DNA from: Rhodopseudomonas faecalis
Lineage (GTDB): Bacteria; Pseudomonadota; Alphaproteobacteria; Rhizobiales; Xanthobacteraceae
Length of the DNA stretch: 64,000 nucleotides
Assembly: GCF_003217325.1 (NCBI RefSeq)
Contig: NZ_QJTI01000018.1
Span: forward strand, 1-64,000
Direction: 5' to 3'
The translations under genes were made by a program, and so were the position numbers. The notes beneath the pieces are model-generated. The model ran no database searches, was not told the origin of the DNA, and saw only the letters and a list, made by a program, of their open reading frames with translations. This document shows positions 47,930 through 57,306 of this stretch, piece after piece; position 1 is the stretch's first letter, and each line of letters starts with the position of its first letter.

Positions 47930-50610
47930 CGTTTCCGGCGCCCCGCTCCGCTGACCGTCAAGCGCTCGATCGCCGGCGCCAGCGGGGTGGCCGCCTCGAA
48001 GTAATCGCGCCAGGCGCGACTCTTGGCGAGCAGCGCCGGCACGGTGCGCAAGGTAAAGCGCTTCGGATCAAGCCCGGCTTTGACCTGCGCCCAACTGATC
48101 GGCATCGACACTGGCGCACCCTCGCGGGCGCGCGGCGACAGCACCGCCACCGCGGTCGCCATCCGGTCATTGCGCAGATAATCGAGAAATATCCGGCCGT
48201 GGCGCTTAGCCTTGGCCATGTTGATCAGATAGCGCCGCGGACTATCCGCCGCCATCTGCGCGCACAGCGTCTGCGCAAAGGTTTTGGCGCGCGGCCAATC
48301 GGTGTTGTGGTCGGCCGCAAGCGGCACCACGACATGCAAACCCTTGCCGCCGGTGGTCTTGCAGAACGCAGCAAGGCCGAGTGCGGTCAGCCGTTCGCGC
48401 AGCTCACGCGCCGCCATGATCACGTCATCAAACGCCAGCTCCGGCGCCGGATCGAGATCGAACACCAGTCGCCCCGGCTGGTCCGGTGCATCGGGCGCGC
48501 AGTTCCAGGGATGCAGTTCGACGCCGCCAAGCTGCGCTACCGCGGCCAGCGCCTCGATCCGGTCGATCTGCAGATAGGGTTTTCGATCGCCCGATATTTT
48601 TACCAGCGTCAGCAGCTCGGAGCCGCCCGCCATGCCATGGCGCTGAAAGAAGCGCTGTCCCAACAGGCCGTCGGGCGCGCGCACGATCGAGCACGGCCGC
48701 CCTTTGAGATGCGGCAGCATCCAATCGCCGACCGCCTCGAAATAGCGTGCCAGATCGAGCTTGGTCAGCGCGCCGTCGCCGTCATCGGGCCACAGCTCCT
48801 TGTCGGGATTGGACAACGTCACGCCGAGCACGGTGGCATCATCGCGGCGGCGAACGGCGGCAGCGCGCCGGACTGTGGCCGGCTTCGCCTGGGGGCGTGG
48901 CGCAGTGGCCGTCTCATCCGTGATTTCGGCCGCGGGCTTATCGAGCCGCAAGCCCTTGAACGCCGCCTGCCGCAACTGACCGGCGCCGGTGAAGCCAGCG
49001 AATTCGATTTCGGCGACCAGCTCCGGCCTCAGCCAATGCACTTCCTTGCCCGCGCGCGGCGCATTGCTGCCGCTGAACGGCCTGGTGTCCGACGCCGCGC
49101 GCTCCAGCGCCGGCATCAGCCGCGCAACGGTGTCGCGGCCAAAGCCAGTGCCGACCGTGCCGAGATAGACAAGCTGATCATTGCGATACACGCCGACCAG
49201 CAGCGAGCGGAACTTGCCGTTGGCGCTGTTCCAGCCGCCGATCACCACCTCCTGCCCGGCCCGGCATTTTGCCTTGGTCCAGCTGGTGCTGCGGCCAGAG
49301 CGATACGGCGCGTCGAGCTTTTTTGAGACGATGCCTTCCAGCTTCATCTCACAGGCCGTTTGCAGCACTTCGTCGCCGCCGGCCTCGACATGATCGACAT
49401 AGCGGATCAGCGCCCCCTTGCGCCGCCCGCGCGCGACCAGCAGTTGTTGCAGCCGCTGTTTGCGTTCCAGCAGCGGCCGCTGCCGCCAATCGGCGCCATC
49501 GGCATAGAGCAGATCGAACGCATAGCAGATCAGTTGATCGGTCTCGCCCTCGGACAGCACCGCCTGCAACAGCGCAAAATCCGGCACGCCGTTGTCGTTG
49601 AGCGCGACAATCTCGCCATCAATCAGCACATCGGGCAACGCCGCGGCCGCGCGGGCGATCGCCGGGAACTTGTCGGTCCAATCAAGGCCGCTGCGCGTGA
49701 ACAGCCGCGCTTGGCCCTCTTTCACATGGAGCTGCATGCGGTAGCCGTCGAGCTTGATCTCATGCGCCCAGCCCGTGCCGGACGGCGGCCGCGTCACCAG
49801 CGTGCAAAGCTGCGGCGCCACAAAGCCCGGCATCGGCGCAGCTTGGCTGCGGCCCCGCGGCTTTGCTGGCGCGCGCGGCGGCGTGCTCGGCGCCCGACGA
49901 CGGGCGCGTTCAGCCGATGGGGTGCGCGGCTTGGCGGTCGGCGACGCGGCGCTGCGCTTGCTACTGTCCCATACCGCATCGGCTTTGGCGCGCGCCGCCA
50001 TCCGCCGCATGAACGGTTTTGGACCGCGCCCCTCGCCCGCAGCGATCTCCTCCATGGTGCGTCCCGACGCCACCGAGCGGTCCTGCGCAAGCACCGCCTC
50101 GCCGTCGCCCTCGCGCGCCTCGTCGTCGCGATGCTTGATCAGCAGCCAGTTGGTACGGCCGCTGCCATCACGATCATGGCGCATCCGCACCAGCACCCAG
50201 CTGCCGCGCAGCTTCTCGCCATGCAGCGTGAATTTCAGATCGCCCTTGGCGAGCCCTTGTTCCGGATCGTCACACTCCCAATAGCCGCGATCCCACAGCA
50301 GCACGGTGCCGCCGCCATATTGGCCCTTGGGAATGGTGCCTTCGAAATCGCCATAGTCGAGCGGATGATCCTCGACCTCGACCGCGAGCCGCTTGTCCTG
50401 CGGATCGAGCGAGGGCCCGCGCGTTACCGCCCAGGACTTGAACACGCCGTCGAATTCGAGCCGCAGATCGTAATGCAGCCGGCGCGCGGCGTGCTTCTGG
50501 ATCACAAAGCGCAGGCGCTTGGCGCGCCGCACTGGCTGATCGCCGGAAGGCTCGGCGGTCTGCTGAAAATCACGCTTGCTGCGATACTGGGTAAGGCTGG
50601 AGCGACCCAT
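47926..50610 (-). CDS. ligD: ATP-dependent DNA ligase D (PE–ligase–polymerase)
   Basis: An 894-residue three-domain ligase for non-homologous end joining with Ku. Residues 30–175 are the 3'-phosphoesterase domain (H40, H46, D48 in [23 protein letters not shown]). A basic, Ala/Pro-rich linker (200–260) follows. Residues 265–565 are the ATP ligase domain with adenylated lysine K286 in EIKLDGYRM. From about 600 comes the primase/polymerase domain with [14 protein letters not shown] and [14 protein letters not shown]. The order PE–Lig–Pol is as in Pseudomonas. I start at the ATG at 50610 because AGGA lies 9 bases upstream; the frame is open further. A near-consensus EcfG promoter precedes it. No ku gene is in the window. 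Confidence 0.95.
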   Translation of the reverse strand: MGRSSLTQYRSKRDFQQTAEPSGDQPVRRAKRLRFVIQKHAARRLHYDLRLEFDGVFKSWAVTRGPSLDPQDKRLAVEVEDHPLDYGDFEGTIPKGQYGGGTVLLWDRGYWECDDPEQGLAKGDLKFTLHGEKLRGSWVLVRMRHDRDGSGRTNWLLIKHRDDEAREGDGEAVLAQDRSVASGRTMEEIAAGEGRGPKPFMRRMAARAKADAVWDSSKRSAASPTAKPRTPSAERARRRAPSTPPRAPAKPRGRSQAAPMPGFVAPQLCTLVTRPPSGTGWAHEIKLDGYRMQLHVKEGQARLFTRSGLDWTDKFPAIARAAAALPDVLIDGEIVALNDNGVPDFALLQAVLSEGETDQLICYAFDLLYADGADWRQRPLLERKQRLQQLLVARGRRKGALIRYVDHVEAGGDEVLQTACEMKLEGIVSKKLDAPYRSGRSTSWTKAKCRAGQEVVIGGWNSANGKFRSLLVGVYRNDQLVYLGTVGTGFGRDTVARLMPALERAASDTRPFSGSNAPRAGKEVHWLRPELVAEIEFAGFTGAGQLRQAAFKGLRLDKPAAEITDETATAPRPQAKPATVRRAAAVRRRDDATVLGVTLSNPDKELWPDDGDGALTKLDLARYFEAVGDWMLPHLKGRPCSIVRAPDGLLGQRFFQRHGMAGGSELLTLVKISGDRKPYLQIDRIEALAAVAQLGGVELHPWNCAPDAPDQPGRLVFDLDPAPELAFDDVIMAARELRERLTALGLAAFCKTTGGKGLHVVVPLAADHNTDWPRAKTFAQTLCAQMAADSPRRYLINMAKAKRHGRIFLDYLRNDRMATAVAVLSPRAREGAPVSMPISWAQVKAGLDPKRFTLRTVPALLAKSRAWRDYFEAATPLAPAIERLTVSGAGRRKR

Positions 50611-50699
50611 CACGAGCATCCTGCGGCCAGCATCCTGTGGCGAGCATCCTGAAGCTGGCCAATGCACGGGCCATGCTGCCACGCGCCGCCGGCAACCCA

Positions 50700-50724
50700 A
50701 ACCGGAAAATACGCCAGCGGTTCC
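50700..50724 (-). promoter_or_regulatory. EcfG-type promoter upstream of ligD
   Basis: On the minus strand GGAAC (50724–50720), 16 bases, GGTT (50703–50700). One mismatch, in the first -10 base, from the EcfG consensus. It lies 90 bases before the ligD start, in the gap after the DUF6496 gene. Confidence 0.6.
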
Positions 50725-50752
50725 CGCAGTGCCGGGCGGCGCTCGGGCTCGG

Positions 50753-51058
50753 CTACTTCTTGGCACCCTTGCGCTTGCTGGCGGCCTTGCTGATCGCGCT
50801 GCGCTTGACCGACTTCTTGCTGCTGCGCCGGCTGGCGGCGGCCTTGGTGGTTTTTGCGGTCTTGCTCGCCCGCTTGCTCGACTTTTCCTTCGGCACCTTG
50901 TTGCCGGCCGACCTGGCTTCCGACAGCCCGATCGCGATCGCCTGCTTGCGGCTGGTCACGGTCTTGCCGGAGCGGCCGCTTTTCAGCGTGCCAGCCTTGC
51001 GCTTCTTCATCGCGCGTTCGACTTTGCTACTTGCCGCTTTGGAATAGTTGCGCGCCAT
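50753..51058 (-). CDS. DUF6496 family basic small protein
   Basis: A 101-residue, strongly basic protein. The first 58 residues ([48 protein letters not shown]) match the DUF6496 family. The tail is a Lys/Ser/Ala-rich, histone-H1-like low-complexity stretch that could bind DNA. The ATG at 51058 is supported by GGGAG upstream, though the frame opens 33 codons earlier. It lies just upstream of ligD in the same direction, so a link to DNA protection or repair is an attractive inference only. Confidence 0.82.
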   Translation of the reverse strand: MARNYSKAASSKVERAMKKRKAGTLKSGRSGKTVTSRKQAIAIGLSEARSAGNKVPKEKSSKRASKTAKTTKAAASRRSSKKSVKRSAISKAASKRKGAKK

Positions 51059-51285
51059 CACCGCTCTCCCGGTTGCCGGCGAACCAATCACCAATGGCAG
51101 CGATCGTTCCAAGCCGGCCCGATATTGGTGCGATGGCTCATCACCGTACGAAAACAACGAAGGGCAATAACGAGCGCCGAGCTTCCGGGTTCGCCCGCTG
51201 ACGCGGGCGCCCCGGAATGACTCGTTGATCGAGCACCGCTTACTTCACCTCTGCCCGCGTGCGGGGCGCGTGCGGGGAGAGGCGC

Positions 51286-51519
51286 TCAGCGCGATTCGGC
51301 GCGCTTCTCGATTACGAACACGATGCGTTCGTCGCTGCGCTCGCGGCGTTCGATGCGGTCGCCGGTCTCATTGATCAGCGTCGGGATGTCGATCACCGCC
51401 ATCGGATCGGTGCAATGCACCTCGAGCCGCTCACCACCACGCAGGGTTTGCAACGCCTTGCGGGTGCGCAGCACCGGCATCGGGCATTTCAGGCCGGTGA
51501 GATCGAGGATGGTGGTCAT
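51286..51519 (-). CDS. TusA/SirA-family sulfur carrier protein
   Basis: A 77-residue TusA-family protein. The signature LKCPMPVLRTRKAL carries the active cysteine C12 in a CPxP motif, and the DPMAVIDIP segment is also typical. Such proteins pass persulfide sulfur to tRNA thiolation, molybdenum cofactor or other sulfur pathways. No tusBCDE or other sulfur-transfer genes are nearby, so its pathway is open. It follows ureE in the same direction after a 108-base gap. Confidence 0.9.
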   Translation of the reverse strand: MTTILDLTGLKCPMPVLRTRKALQTLRGGERLEVHCTDPMAVIDIPTLINETGDRIERRERSDERIVFVIEKRAESR

Positions 51520-51627
51520 AGCCGGATCGTACTCGAGATCGTACTTGGGAGGTGGCGATCGTCAGGGCAGCACGTGGCTGTGCCGATCGCCAAGGCTGAT
51601 GGACGCGAGATATTCAGTGCGAGATAT

Positions 51628-52296
51628 TCAGTGATCGTGACCATGATGGTGGCCACAGCCGCAGCCCTGTCCGTGTGCGTCGCCGTGACCATGATCGTGA
51701 TGATGATCATGGTCGTGGCCGTGGTCATGATCGCAGCCGCAACCGCAGCCATGGCCCTTGTCATGATTGTCATGCTGGTGCGCGGCGTGGTCGCCATGGT
51801 CATGATTGCAGTGATCATGCCCGCAATGCTGATGATCGTGATCACCGGCGGCAGGCTTGGCCGCGGGGGCGGCATAGACGCCGCCTTCCGGATCGAACGG
51901 CGCCTCGATGGCGAGCGTGCGCCCGCCGAGCGCCTTGGCCATCGCCTCGACCACCGGATCGCGGCGAATGCGCAACCCCTTGCCGACGATCTGCATCGGC
52001 AACTGCCGATGACCAAGATGCCAAGCGATTCGCGCCACATGGGGCAGATCGTTGCCACGAATCTCGGTCAGCGCCTCGGCCGCCGCCACCACTTCGATCA
52101 GCCGGCCGTCGTCCAGCACCAAGGCATCGCCGCCGCGCAGCGTCAACTCCTGCTCAAGGTCGAGCAGAAACGCCAGGCCGCGGGTGCCGGTCAGCGCCGT
52201 GTGCCGGCTGCGCCGTGCATCAAAATCGAGCACGACGGTGTCAGCCGCCGGCTCTGCCCAATGATGTTGTCCGAGAACTTTGCTGGCGCGGATCAT
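51628..52296 (-). CDS. ureE: Urease accessory protein UreE with long His/Cys-rich tail
   Basis: A 222-residue nickel metallochaperone. The N-terminal peptide-binding domain ([33 protein letters not shown]) and the metal-binding domain with [10 protein letters not shown] (H93, H96) match UreE. The last 72 residues (151–222) are a His/Asp/Gly/Cys-rich tail with about 27 histidines and 7 cysteines, much longer than the tail of Klebsiella UreE, and suited to nickel storage. I chose the ATG at 52296; the frame opens 12 codons earlier. The structural urease genes and ureF/ureG are not in the window, so the gene is displaced from its usual cluster. Confidence 0.88.
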   Translation of the reverse strand: MIRASKVLGQHHWAEPAADTVVLDFDARRSRHTALTGTRGLAFLLDLEQELTLRGGDALVLDDGRLIEVVAAAEALTEIRGNDLPHVARIAWHLGHRQLPMQIVGKGLRIRRDPVVEAMAKALGGRTLAIEAPFDPEGGVYAAPAAKPAAGDHDHQHCGHDHCNHDHGDHAAHQHDNHDKGHGCGCGCDHDHGHDHDHHHDHGHGDAHGQGCGCGHHHGHDH

Positions 52297-52472
52297 GGCT
52301 GCTGCATTCAAGGTTGATGACAAAAGCGGCACCGAGCGCGGCGATCGCCGCGGCAGGCCCGCTCGCGGATTGCTGGTGAAGTACGCTCGGGCTGATGGTG
52401 CGCCATCATAGCCGCGCCGAGCGGCAGGTTCACGCTGATTCTCGCGGCGCGAACAGCCTGCGGTCGAGAAGG

Positions 52473-53009
52473 CTACAGCACCGCCCGGCTGCGGGCGGCG
52501 GTTTTGCGAAACAGCGTTTCCAAAGCGACATTGACGCCCTGGCAGCCGGCCGCGACCTGTTCAGCCCAGTCGAGATAGTCGACCAGCCGCTCGCGCTCCC
52601 AATCATCGGGCGGCGACACCAGCAGCGAGCGCAGATTGCTGATCTTGTCGGCGAGCTTGATCATGCGCGCCCGCGCGCTGAGATGCGGCGCATGCGCGAT
52701 CTGCAGGCGCTTGCGCTCGGCCTTCGGCAACGTCTTGTCGTCGGATACTTCCACCACCAGCACGGCGACATCGTCGCCGAACAGCTCGGCGAGCTGCTCG
52801 CGGCTGACATCGGTGTCTTCGATGGTGTCGTGCAGCCAGCCGGCCGCAACCAGCGCCGCGTCCTTGCCCTCGGTCGCCGTCGCCAGCAAATGGGCCACTT
52901 CGGCAAGATGATTGAGATAGGGCTCCCGCGACGCCCCCTTGCGGCGCTGCCCGGCATGGCAGCGGGCCGCAAAATCCGCGGCGCGGGATATCAGAACCAG
53001 ACCTTGCAT
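52473..53009 (-). CDS. Stand-alone HD-domain (p)ppGpp hydrolase-like protein
   Basis: A 178-residue protein made only of an HD domain like the hydrolase part of RelA/SpoT (small alarmone hydrolase, MESH1-like). Metal and substrate motifs are [11 protein letters not shown] (H18), YLNHLAEVA (H34), WLHDTIEDT (H60–D61, E64–D65) and [12 protein letters not shown]. No synthetase, TGS or ACT domain is present. It probably hydrolyses (p)ppGpp or a related nucleotide in the cytoplasm. GGAG precedes the ATG at a good distance. It is divergent from the helicase gene. Confidence 0.85.
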   Translation of the reverse strand: MQGLVLISRAADFAARCHAGQRRKGASREPYLNHLAEVAHLLATATEGKDAALVAAGWLHDTIEDTDVSREQLAELFGDDVAVLVVEVSDDKTLPKAERKRLQIAHAPHLSARARMIKLADKISNLRSLLVSPPDDWERERLVDYLDWAEQVAAGCQGVNVALETLFRKTAARSRAVL

Positions 53010-53467
53010 CGGCGCTCTCCTCGTTCGTTCGCTGCGGGGACCGCCGGCCGGCGTGCAGCACTCGGCTCAGATCCGGCCCAGACCACCGTTAAGCCGCTGA
53101 ATGGACGGCGATCCCGGCAACCGAGCGGCATCGCGCTCAGCGGTAGCTTGGTCGGCACGCGATACGCCACTTTGCCACCGAACGGTGGCCTCCGAACGAC
53201 GTTGCCTTGTGACAGATCACGCCATGGAACCGGGCCGCCATGCAATCACACCTTGAATCCGCCGCGTTGCTGTTCCATATGGGGGCTAGGACCCTGGATT
53301 CATCGGGTCGATGCAGGCCGCGTGTTCTGAGCCGCTCTCACGGTCTCTGGCCTGCCCTCTCAGCTAACCACAACCGGCGCCCCCGACACGCGGGTGTCTC
53401 TCATACGCTGAAGGTGCGCTCGGCAAACCTGCCGTGGGCGCATGTTCGCAATGGAAAGAAACACCTT
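53010..53467. other. Divergent intergenic region and probable long helicase leader
   Basis: About 460 bases separate the HD-domain gene from the helicase start. The helicase frame stays open back to an ATG at 53240, but the translated extension shows no family resemblance. Cold-induced helicase mRNAs often have long leaders, which would fit here (inference). No classical terminator or riboswitch was recognised. Confidence 0.4.
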
Positions 53468-54907
53468 TTGTCGTCCTTTCAAGAATTCGGCCTCGCTGAT
53501 CCGATTGCTCGCGCGCTTGCCGAAGAGAACTATGTGACGCCGACGCCGATCCAGGCGCAAACCATTCCTCTTGCCCTCGCCGGCCGTGACGTGGTCGGCA
53601 TTGCCCAGACCGGAACCGGCAAGACCGCGTCATTCGCGCTGCCGATCCTGAACCGGATGCTGGAAAGCCGCATCAAGCCGCTGCCGAAGACCTGCCGCGT
53701 GCTGGTGCTGAGCCCGACCCGCGAGTTGTCGGGCCAGATCCTCGACAGCTTCAACGCCTATGGCCGCCACATGCGGCTCAGCACGGCGCTGGCGATCGGC
53801 GGCGTGCCGATGGGCCGCCAGGTGCGCAGCGTGATGCCGGGCGTCGAGGTGCTGGTCGCCACCCCGGGCCGGCTGCTCGATATGGTTCAGAGCAACGCCA
53901 TCAAACTGACCCAGGTGGAATTCCTGGTGCTCGATGAAGCCGACCGCATGCTCGACATGGGCTTCATCCACGACATCCGCAAAATCGTCGCCAAGCTGCC
54001 GATCAAGCGCCAGACGCTGTTCTTCTCGGCCACCATGCCGAAGGACATCGCCGACCTCGCCGAGCAGATGCTGCGCGATCCGGCCCGGGTGGCGGTGACG
54101 CCGGTGTCCTCGACCGCCGAGCGCATCGAACAGCGCATCATCCAGGTCGACCATTCGGCCAAGCCGGCGCTGCTCGCCGAAATCCTGAAGAAAGAGACCA
54201 TCAACCGCGCGTTGGTGTTCACCCGCACCAAGCACGGCGCCGACAAGGTGGTAAAGGGCCTGGCCCGCGCCGGCATTGAGGCCAATGCCATCCATGGCAA
54301 CAAGTCGCAGAACCACCGCGAGCGCGTGCTGGCGGCGTTCCGCTCCGGCGAGGTGCGCACCCTGGTCGCCACCGACATCGCCGCGCGCGGCATCGACGTC
54401 GACGGCGTCAGCCATGTCGTCAATTTCGACCTGCCGAACGTGCCGGAGACGTATGTGCACCGGATCGGCCGCACCGCGCGCGCCGGCGCCGAAGGCGTCG
54501 CGATCTCGCTGTGCGCCGGCGAGGAGATCGCCTATCTGCGCGACATCGAGAAGCTGATCCGCATCTCGCTACCGCGCGAAGATCGCCGCACACCGGGGCA
54601 TCGCGATACCGCCCCGAAGCCGACTCAGCATCGCGGCGGTCGCTCAACCTCCCATGTGCACGCCACGCGTACCGGCGAGCATGGAGCTGGTGCGGCTAAC
54701 CCAGGGAAGGCCAACCGCCGGCGGCGCCGTCCGGCGAGCGGTTCGGTGGCTTTGCCCGGTGTCCGCCATGACGGCGGACGGCATGACGCCCCGCGCGCCC
54801 CATCCAACGGGCCCAGCGGCAAGGATGGCGGCTTGCAGGGCGTCGCCTTCCTGCAGCGGGACAATCGCGCCACCCAACCCAATCGCAAACCCAGACCGCA
54901 GCGCTAA
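53468..54907 (+). CDS. DEAD-box ATP-dependent RNA helicase (RhlE-like)
   Basis: A 479-residue RNA helicase. It shows [11 protein letters not shown] and [10 protein letters not shown] (Q motif), AQTGTGKT (46–53), [21 protein letters not shown] (156–159), [28 protein letters not shown] and [12 protein letters not shown], followed by a basic Pro/Gly/Arg-rich tail of about 100 residues. Such helicases unwind RNA in ribosome assembly and cold adaptation. I favour the TTG at 53468, which gives the family N-terminus [10 protein letters not shown] and has GGAAAG 9 bases upstream; an ATG at 53240 would add 76 unrelated residues. It is followed within 22 bases by infA. Confidence 0.92.
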   Translation: MSSFQEFGLADPIARALAEENYVTPTPIQAQTIPLALAGRDVVGIAQTGTGKTASFALPILNRMLESRIKPLPKTCRVLVLSPTRELSGQILDSFNAYGRHMRLSTALAIGGVPMGRQVRSVMPGVEVLVATPGRLLDMVQSNAIKLTQVEFLVLDEADRMLDMGFIHDIRKIVAKLPIKRQTLFFSATMPKDIADLAEQMLRDPARVAVTPVSSTAERIEQRIIQVDHSAKPALLAEILKKETINRALVFTRTKHGADKVVKGLARAGIEANAIHGNKSQNHRERVLAAFRSGEVRTLVATDIAARGIDVDGVSHVVNFDLPNVPETYVHRIGRTARAGAEGVAISLCAGEEIAYLRDIEKLIRISLPREDRRTPGHRDTAPKPTQHRGGRSTSHVHATRTGEHGAGAANPGKANRRRRRPASGSVALPGVRHDGGRHDAPRAPSNGPSGKDGGLQGVAFLQRDNRATQPNRKPRPQR

Positions 54908-54929
54908 TCGAAACGATCCGGAGACAACC

Positions 54930-55211
54930 ATGGCCAAAGAAGAACTGATCCAGTTCGAAGGACTGGTGACCGAAATCCTCCCAGATGCCCGCTATCGGGT
55001 GCAACTCGATGCCGGACATGAAATCGTTGCCTACACCGCAGGCAAAATGAAGAAGAATCGCATCAAGACGCTGGCCGGCGACCGGGTCACGATCGAGATG
55101 TCGCCCTACGACCTCGAAAAGGGCCGCCTCATTTTTCGGCACAAGGACGAACGTCCCGCGGGCATGGCGCCGCGTGGCGCCCCGCCCCGCGGCCAGTTCC
55201 GCCGCCGCTGA
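54930..55211 (+). CDS. infA: Translation initiation factor IF-1 with C-terminal extension
   Basis: A 93-residue S1/OB-fold protein. Residues 1–72 match IF-1 ([53 protein letters not shown]). It assists start-codon selection in the ribosomal A site. A further 21 residues rich in Pro, Gly and Arg follow, absent from the usual 72-residue factor. GGAG lies 7 bases before the ATG. It follows the helicase gene closely and precedes a cold-shock gene; many alphaproteobacteria carry more than one infA, so this may be a second copy. Confidence 0.9.
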   Translation: MAKEELIQFEGLVTEILPDARYRVQLDAGHEIVAYTAGKMKKNRIKTLAGDRVTIEMSPYDLEKGRLIFRHKDERPAGMAPRGAPPRGQFRRR

Positions 55212-55487
55212 ACGCTGCCTGACGGCTATGTGACGGTCCGATGTCCAACACCTTGCCGTCGCAGTTCTGCCAAATCTTGCAAGAGCTTGACCACCCAAGA
55301 AATCCCGCACGTCAGGATTGTCTTGGGGGCCGCTTTCGCATAACATCTACTAATCGATTTTCGGCCGGACGACATTAGCAATCCACCGGTACAGCCGGTT
55401 TACGCTGACGACCCTTCCAAAATTCGATCTCACCAGTCTGCCAGCGGGCAGGCGCCAAACGTATCTATATTGAGAAGGGACAATCCC

Positions 55488-55700
55488 GTGAGCATGGGAA
55501 CCGTGAAGTGGTTTAACGCGACCAAGGGCTATGGCTTCATTCAGCCGGACGACGGCGGCAACGACGTGTTCGTCCACATCAGCGCCGTTGAGCGCGCTGG
55601 TCTCGGCACGCTGCGTGAAGGCCAGAAGATCAGCTATGAGATCGTCGCGGATCGCCGCTCGGGCAAGTCGTCGGCTGACAACCTGCGCGCCGCCGGCTAA
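55488..55700 (+). CDS. cspA: Cold-shock protein (CspA family)
   Basis: A 70-residue single cold-shock domain that binds single-stranded nucleic acid and melts RNA structure. RNP1 is KGYGFI and RNP2 VFVHIS. The GTG at 55488 gives the usual alphaproteobacterial N-terminus [10 protein letters not shown] and has AAGGGA upstream. The 276-base gap before it (55212–55487) probably contains its promoter and the long leader typical of csp genes, although I see no exact cold-box. A strong intrinsic terminator follows. Confidence 0.93.
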   Translation: MSMGTVKWFNATKGYGFIQPDDGGNDVFVHISAVERAGLGTLREGQKISYEIVADRRSGKSSADNLRAAG

Positions 55701-55741
55701 CGCCGCGGCCTGCAGCTGAGGCTGCAGTACTACAACACACG

Positions 55742-55769
55742 AAAGGCCGCAGTTCTTGCGGCCTTTTTT
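55742..55769 (+). terminator. Intrinsic terminator of the cold-shock gene
   Basis: A 10-base-pair stem (55742–55751 with 55757–55766), GC-rich in the middle, with a 5-base loop and a run of six T at 55764–55769. It lies 42 bases after the stop and is a textbook Rho-independent terminator. Confidence 0.9.
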
Positions 55770-55797
55770 ATTGTGATGAACTATCCGCGAGCGAGTG

Positions 55798-55946
55798 ATA
55801 CCAACGGCTCCTATCATTGACTCGTCATGCCCGCGCTTGTCGCGGGCATCCACGTCTTGAAAGCGGCGCAAGATCAAAGACGTGGATGGCCGGGACGAAG
55901 CCCGGCCATGACGTGCGGATGGGTTGGTATCAATTTCCGTTGGTAT
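55798..55946. repeat. MITE-like element with nested palindromes
   Basis: About 150 bases bounded by the inverted repeats ATACCAACGG (55798–55807) and CCGTTGGTAT (55937–55946). Inside are nested inverted repeats: CGTCATGCCCG (from about 55823) with CGGCCATGACG (to 55913), and ATCCACGTCTT with AAGACGTGGAT. Two GC-rich hairpins are also present, at about 55829–55847 and 55889–55907. The inner part resembles a dispersed intergenic repeat I associate with Bradyrhizobium relatives (from memory, not checked). No transposase is present. Confidence 0.7.
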
Positions 55947-56002
55947 GATGCGCTCGCATCAGTATCGGTGCCGCTCGAACGACATGCGCGCGGCCAATTC
56001 GA

Positions 56003-56620
56003 TCAGCTTGGGCGCACCGTGGTCGGGCACGGATCCGATTTCGATTGCGGATTAAGCAGCACACAAACCGACAAGCGCGGACGGGTGAACGTCCGATCTT
56101 GCATTTTGATGGTGCCGAATACATAGCCGACCGTGGGCTTATAGTCATACTCTACTTCGCTGAAGATCAGATACTGATTGGCGGCCACCTTGCCCTTTGA
56201 GTCCCTGGCGATCAGCGCCGATGGCACCTGCACCGCAAAACCCTGCGCATGAGGGGCATCGCCCCTGCTCCATTGCACCCGCCCCGCACCGTCCGCCGGA
56301 TCGACATAGACTTCCGAAACCCGCGCTTTCAACTCCAGCGTCGAATAGGGCGTCATGATCGTGTCGCCAATCATGAAGACGTTGTTGACGTCGACATCCG
56401 TGACGGTCTCAAAGCGTGAAATCAGATCCGACACCGACTGCGTGACGACAGAGAGCTTTCGTTTCACGGCGACACCTGTCGACGCTTCGACGACCCCGAA
56501 AAACAACAACAGCATCAACGGCAGGATCAGCGCAAACTCCACGGCGCCGATACCCGTCGTATCACGCCAAAACCCGAGCTTGACGTGTCGTGAACGAAGC
56601 TTTTGGAGTGTTAGCATCAT
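56003..56620 (-). CDS. TadE/TadG-family minor pilin-like protein
   Basis: A 205-residue membrane-anchored protein. The TadE-like motif GIGAVEFALILPLMLLLFFG (about 23–42) is followed by a helical VVEASTGVAVKRKL stretch and a periplasmic domain. Such pseudopilins are processed by the prepilin peptidase and help assemble or anchor the Flp pilus. Either of the first two ATGs could start it. It is 9 bases after the other TadE-like gene and ends the leftward pilus transcript. Cysteines near the C-terminus could pair. Confidence 0.87.
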   Translation of the reverse strand: MMLTLQKLRSRHVKLGFWRDTTGIGAVEFALILPLMLLLFFGVVEASTGVAVKRKLSVVTQSVSDLISRFETVTDVDVNNVFMIGDTIMTPYSTLELKARVSEVYVDPADGAGRVQWSRGDAPHAQGFAVQVPSALIARDSKGKVAANQYLIFSEVEYDYKPTVGYVFGTIKMQDRTFTRPRLSVCVLLNPQSKSDPCPTTVRPS

Positions 56621-56629
56621 GGCATCACT

Positions 56630-57178
56630 TCACTGCGGCCGGAGCGCGACGGTCGACGTCAACAGAAAATAGCCACCATCGGAGCCGCCGATATTGGCAA
56701 TCTTGTAGCCGAGTGCCGTGACAAATATCGGCCACTGATAGAATACGCGGATCACCACGGTATTCTGACTGCCGGCTGGCGGCGGCTGATAAGCGAGATT
56801 GTTGGCATTGTACGTGCCGCCCTGGTTCGGACTGTTCATGATGATCGGGCTTCCAGGCGGGTAGGATTGCACGTCGATATCGAGCTTCGCGCAGTTGAAC
56901 AAGGCACTCGCCTCATTGCAAATCATCTGCTTAAAGTCCTCGCGCGGGGTTCCCTGGGACTGAACTTGATCGGTCAAGAACGCACGCGAGGCATCTTGAG
57001 TAGCGGTCTCAAGAGCTTGACCGGCGAAAAACACCATGGCTGTTTCGAGGATGGCGAACAGCAGCCCGAAGAACATTGGCGCGATCAGCGCAAATTCGAC
57101 GGCCGCGGACGCATTGTCGCTGCGCCGGAAACGAAGCAGCTTGGTCATGGGAGCGCGAGATTCTGTGGTGCTCGACAT
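56630..57178 (-). CDS. TadE/TadG-family minor pilin-like protein
   Basis: A 182-residue TadE-like protein. The motif ASAAVEFALIAPMFFGLLFA (about 24–43) contains the expected processing and membrane region, followed by AILETAMVFFAGQALE and a periplasmic domain with Pro/Gly/Asn-rich loops. I chose the ATG at 57178 because GAGGA lies 6 bases upstream; the frame opens 23 codons earlier. It heads the pair of TadE-like genes, 128 bases after the CpaC-N-like gene in the same direction. Confidence 0.88.
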   Translation of the reverse strand: MSSTTESRAPMTKLLRFRRSDNASAAVEFALIAPMFFGLLFAILETAMVFFAGQALETATQDASRAFLTDQVQSQGTPREDFKQMICNEASALFNCAKLDIDVQSYPPGSPIIMNSPNQGGTYNANNLAYQPPPAGSQNTVVIRVFYQWPIFVTALGYKIANIGGSDGGYFLLTSTVALRPQ

Positions 57179-57306
57179 CGACAATCCTCGATGCGGATGA
57201 TTGAGCTCACAGAATAGTCTGAACTGATTGTCGAAAGATTTCGGCAATTCTCAACGCAATGCCAATTTCTGGCAATGGATCGTTAACCCTATCAATCCGC
57301 CCTTGC

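Noticed and set aside
51086..51110. EcfG-type promoter before the DUF6496 gene
   Set aside because: The -35 GGAAC is present on the minus strand, but the -10 position reads GATT, too far from the consensus.
51640..51845. Simple-sequence repeat of GTG/ATG/CAT-like triplets
   Set aside because: It is explained by the His/Asp/Gly-rich coding tail of UreE.
53240..53467. N-terminal extension of the helicase from an ATG at 53240
   Set aside because: The extra 76 residues do not resemble helicase N-termini, and the TTG at 53468 gives the conserved family start.
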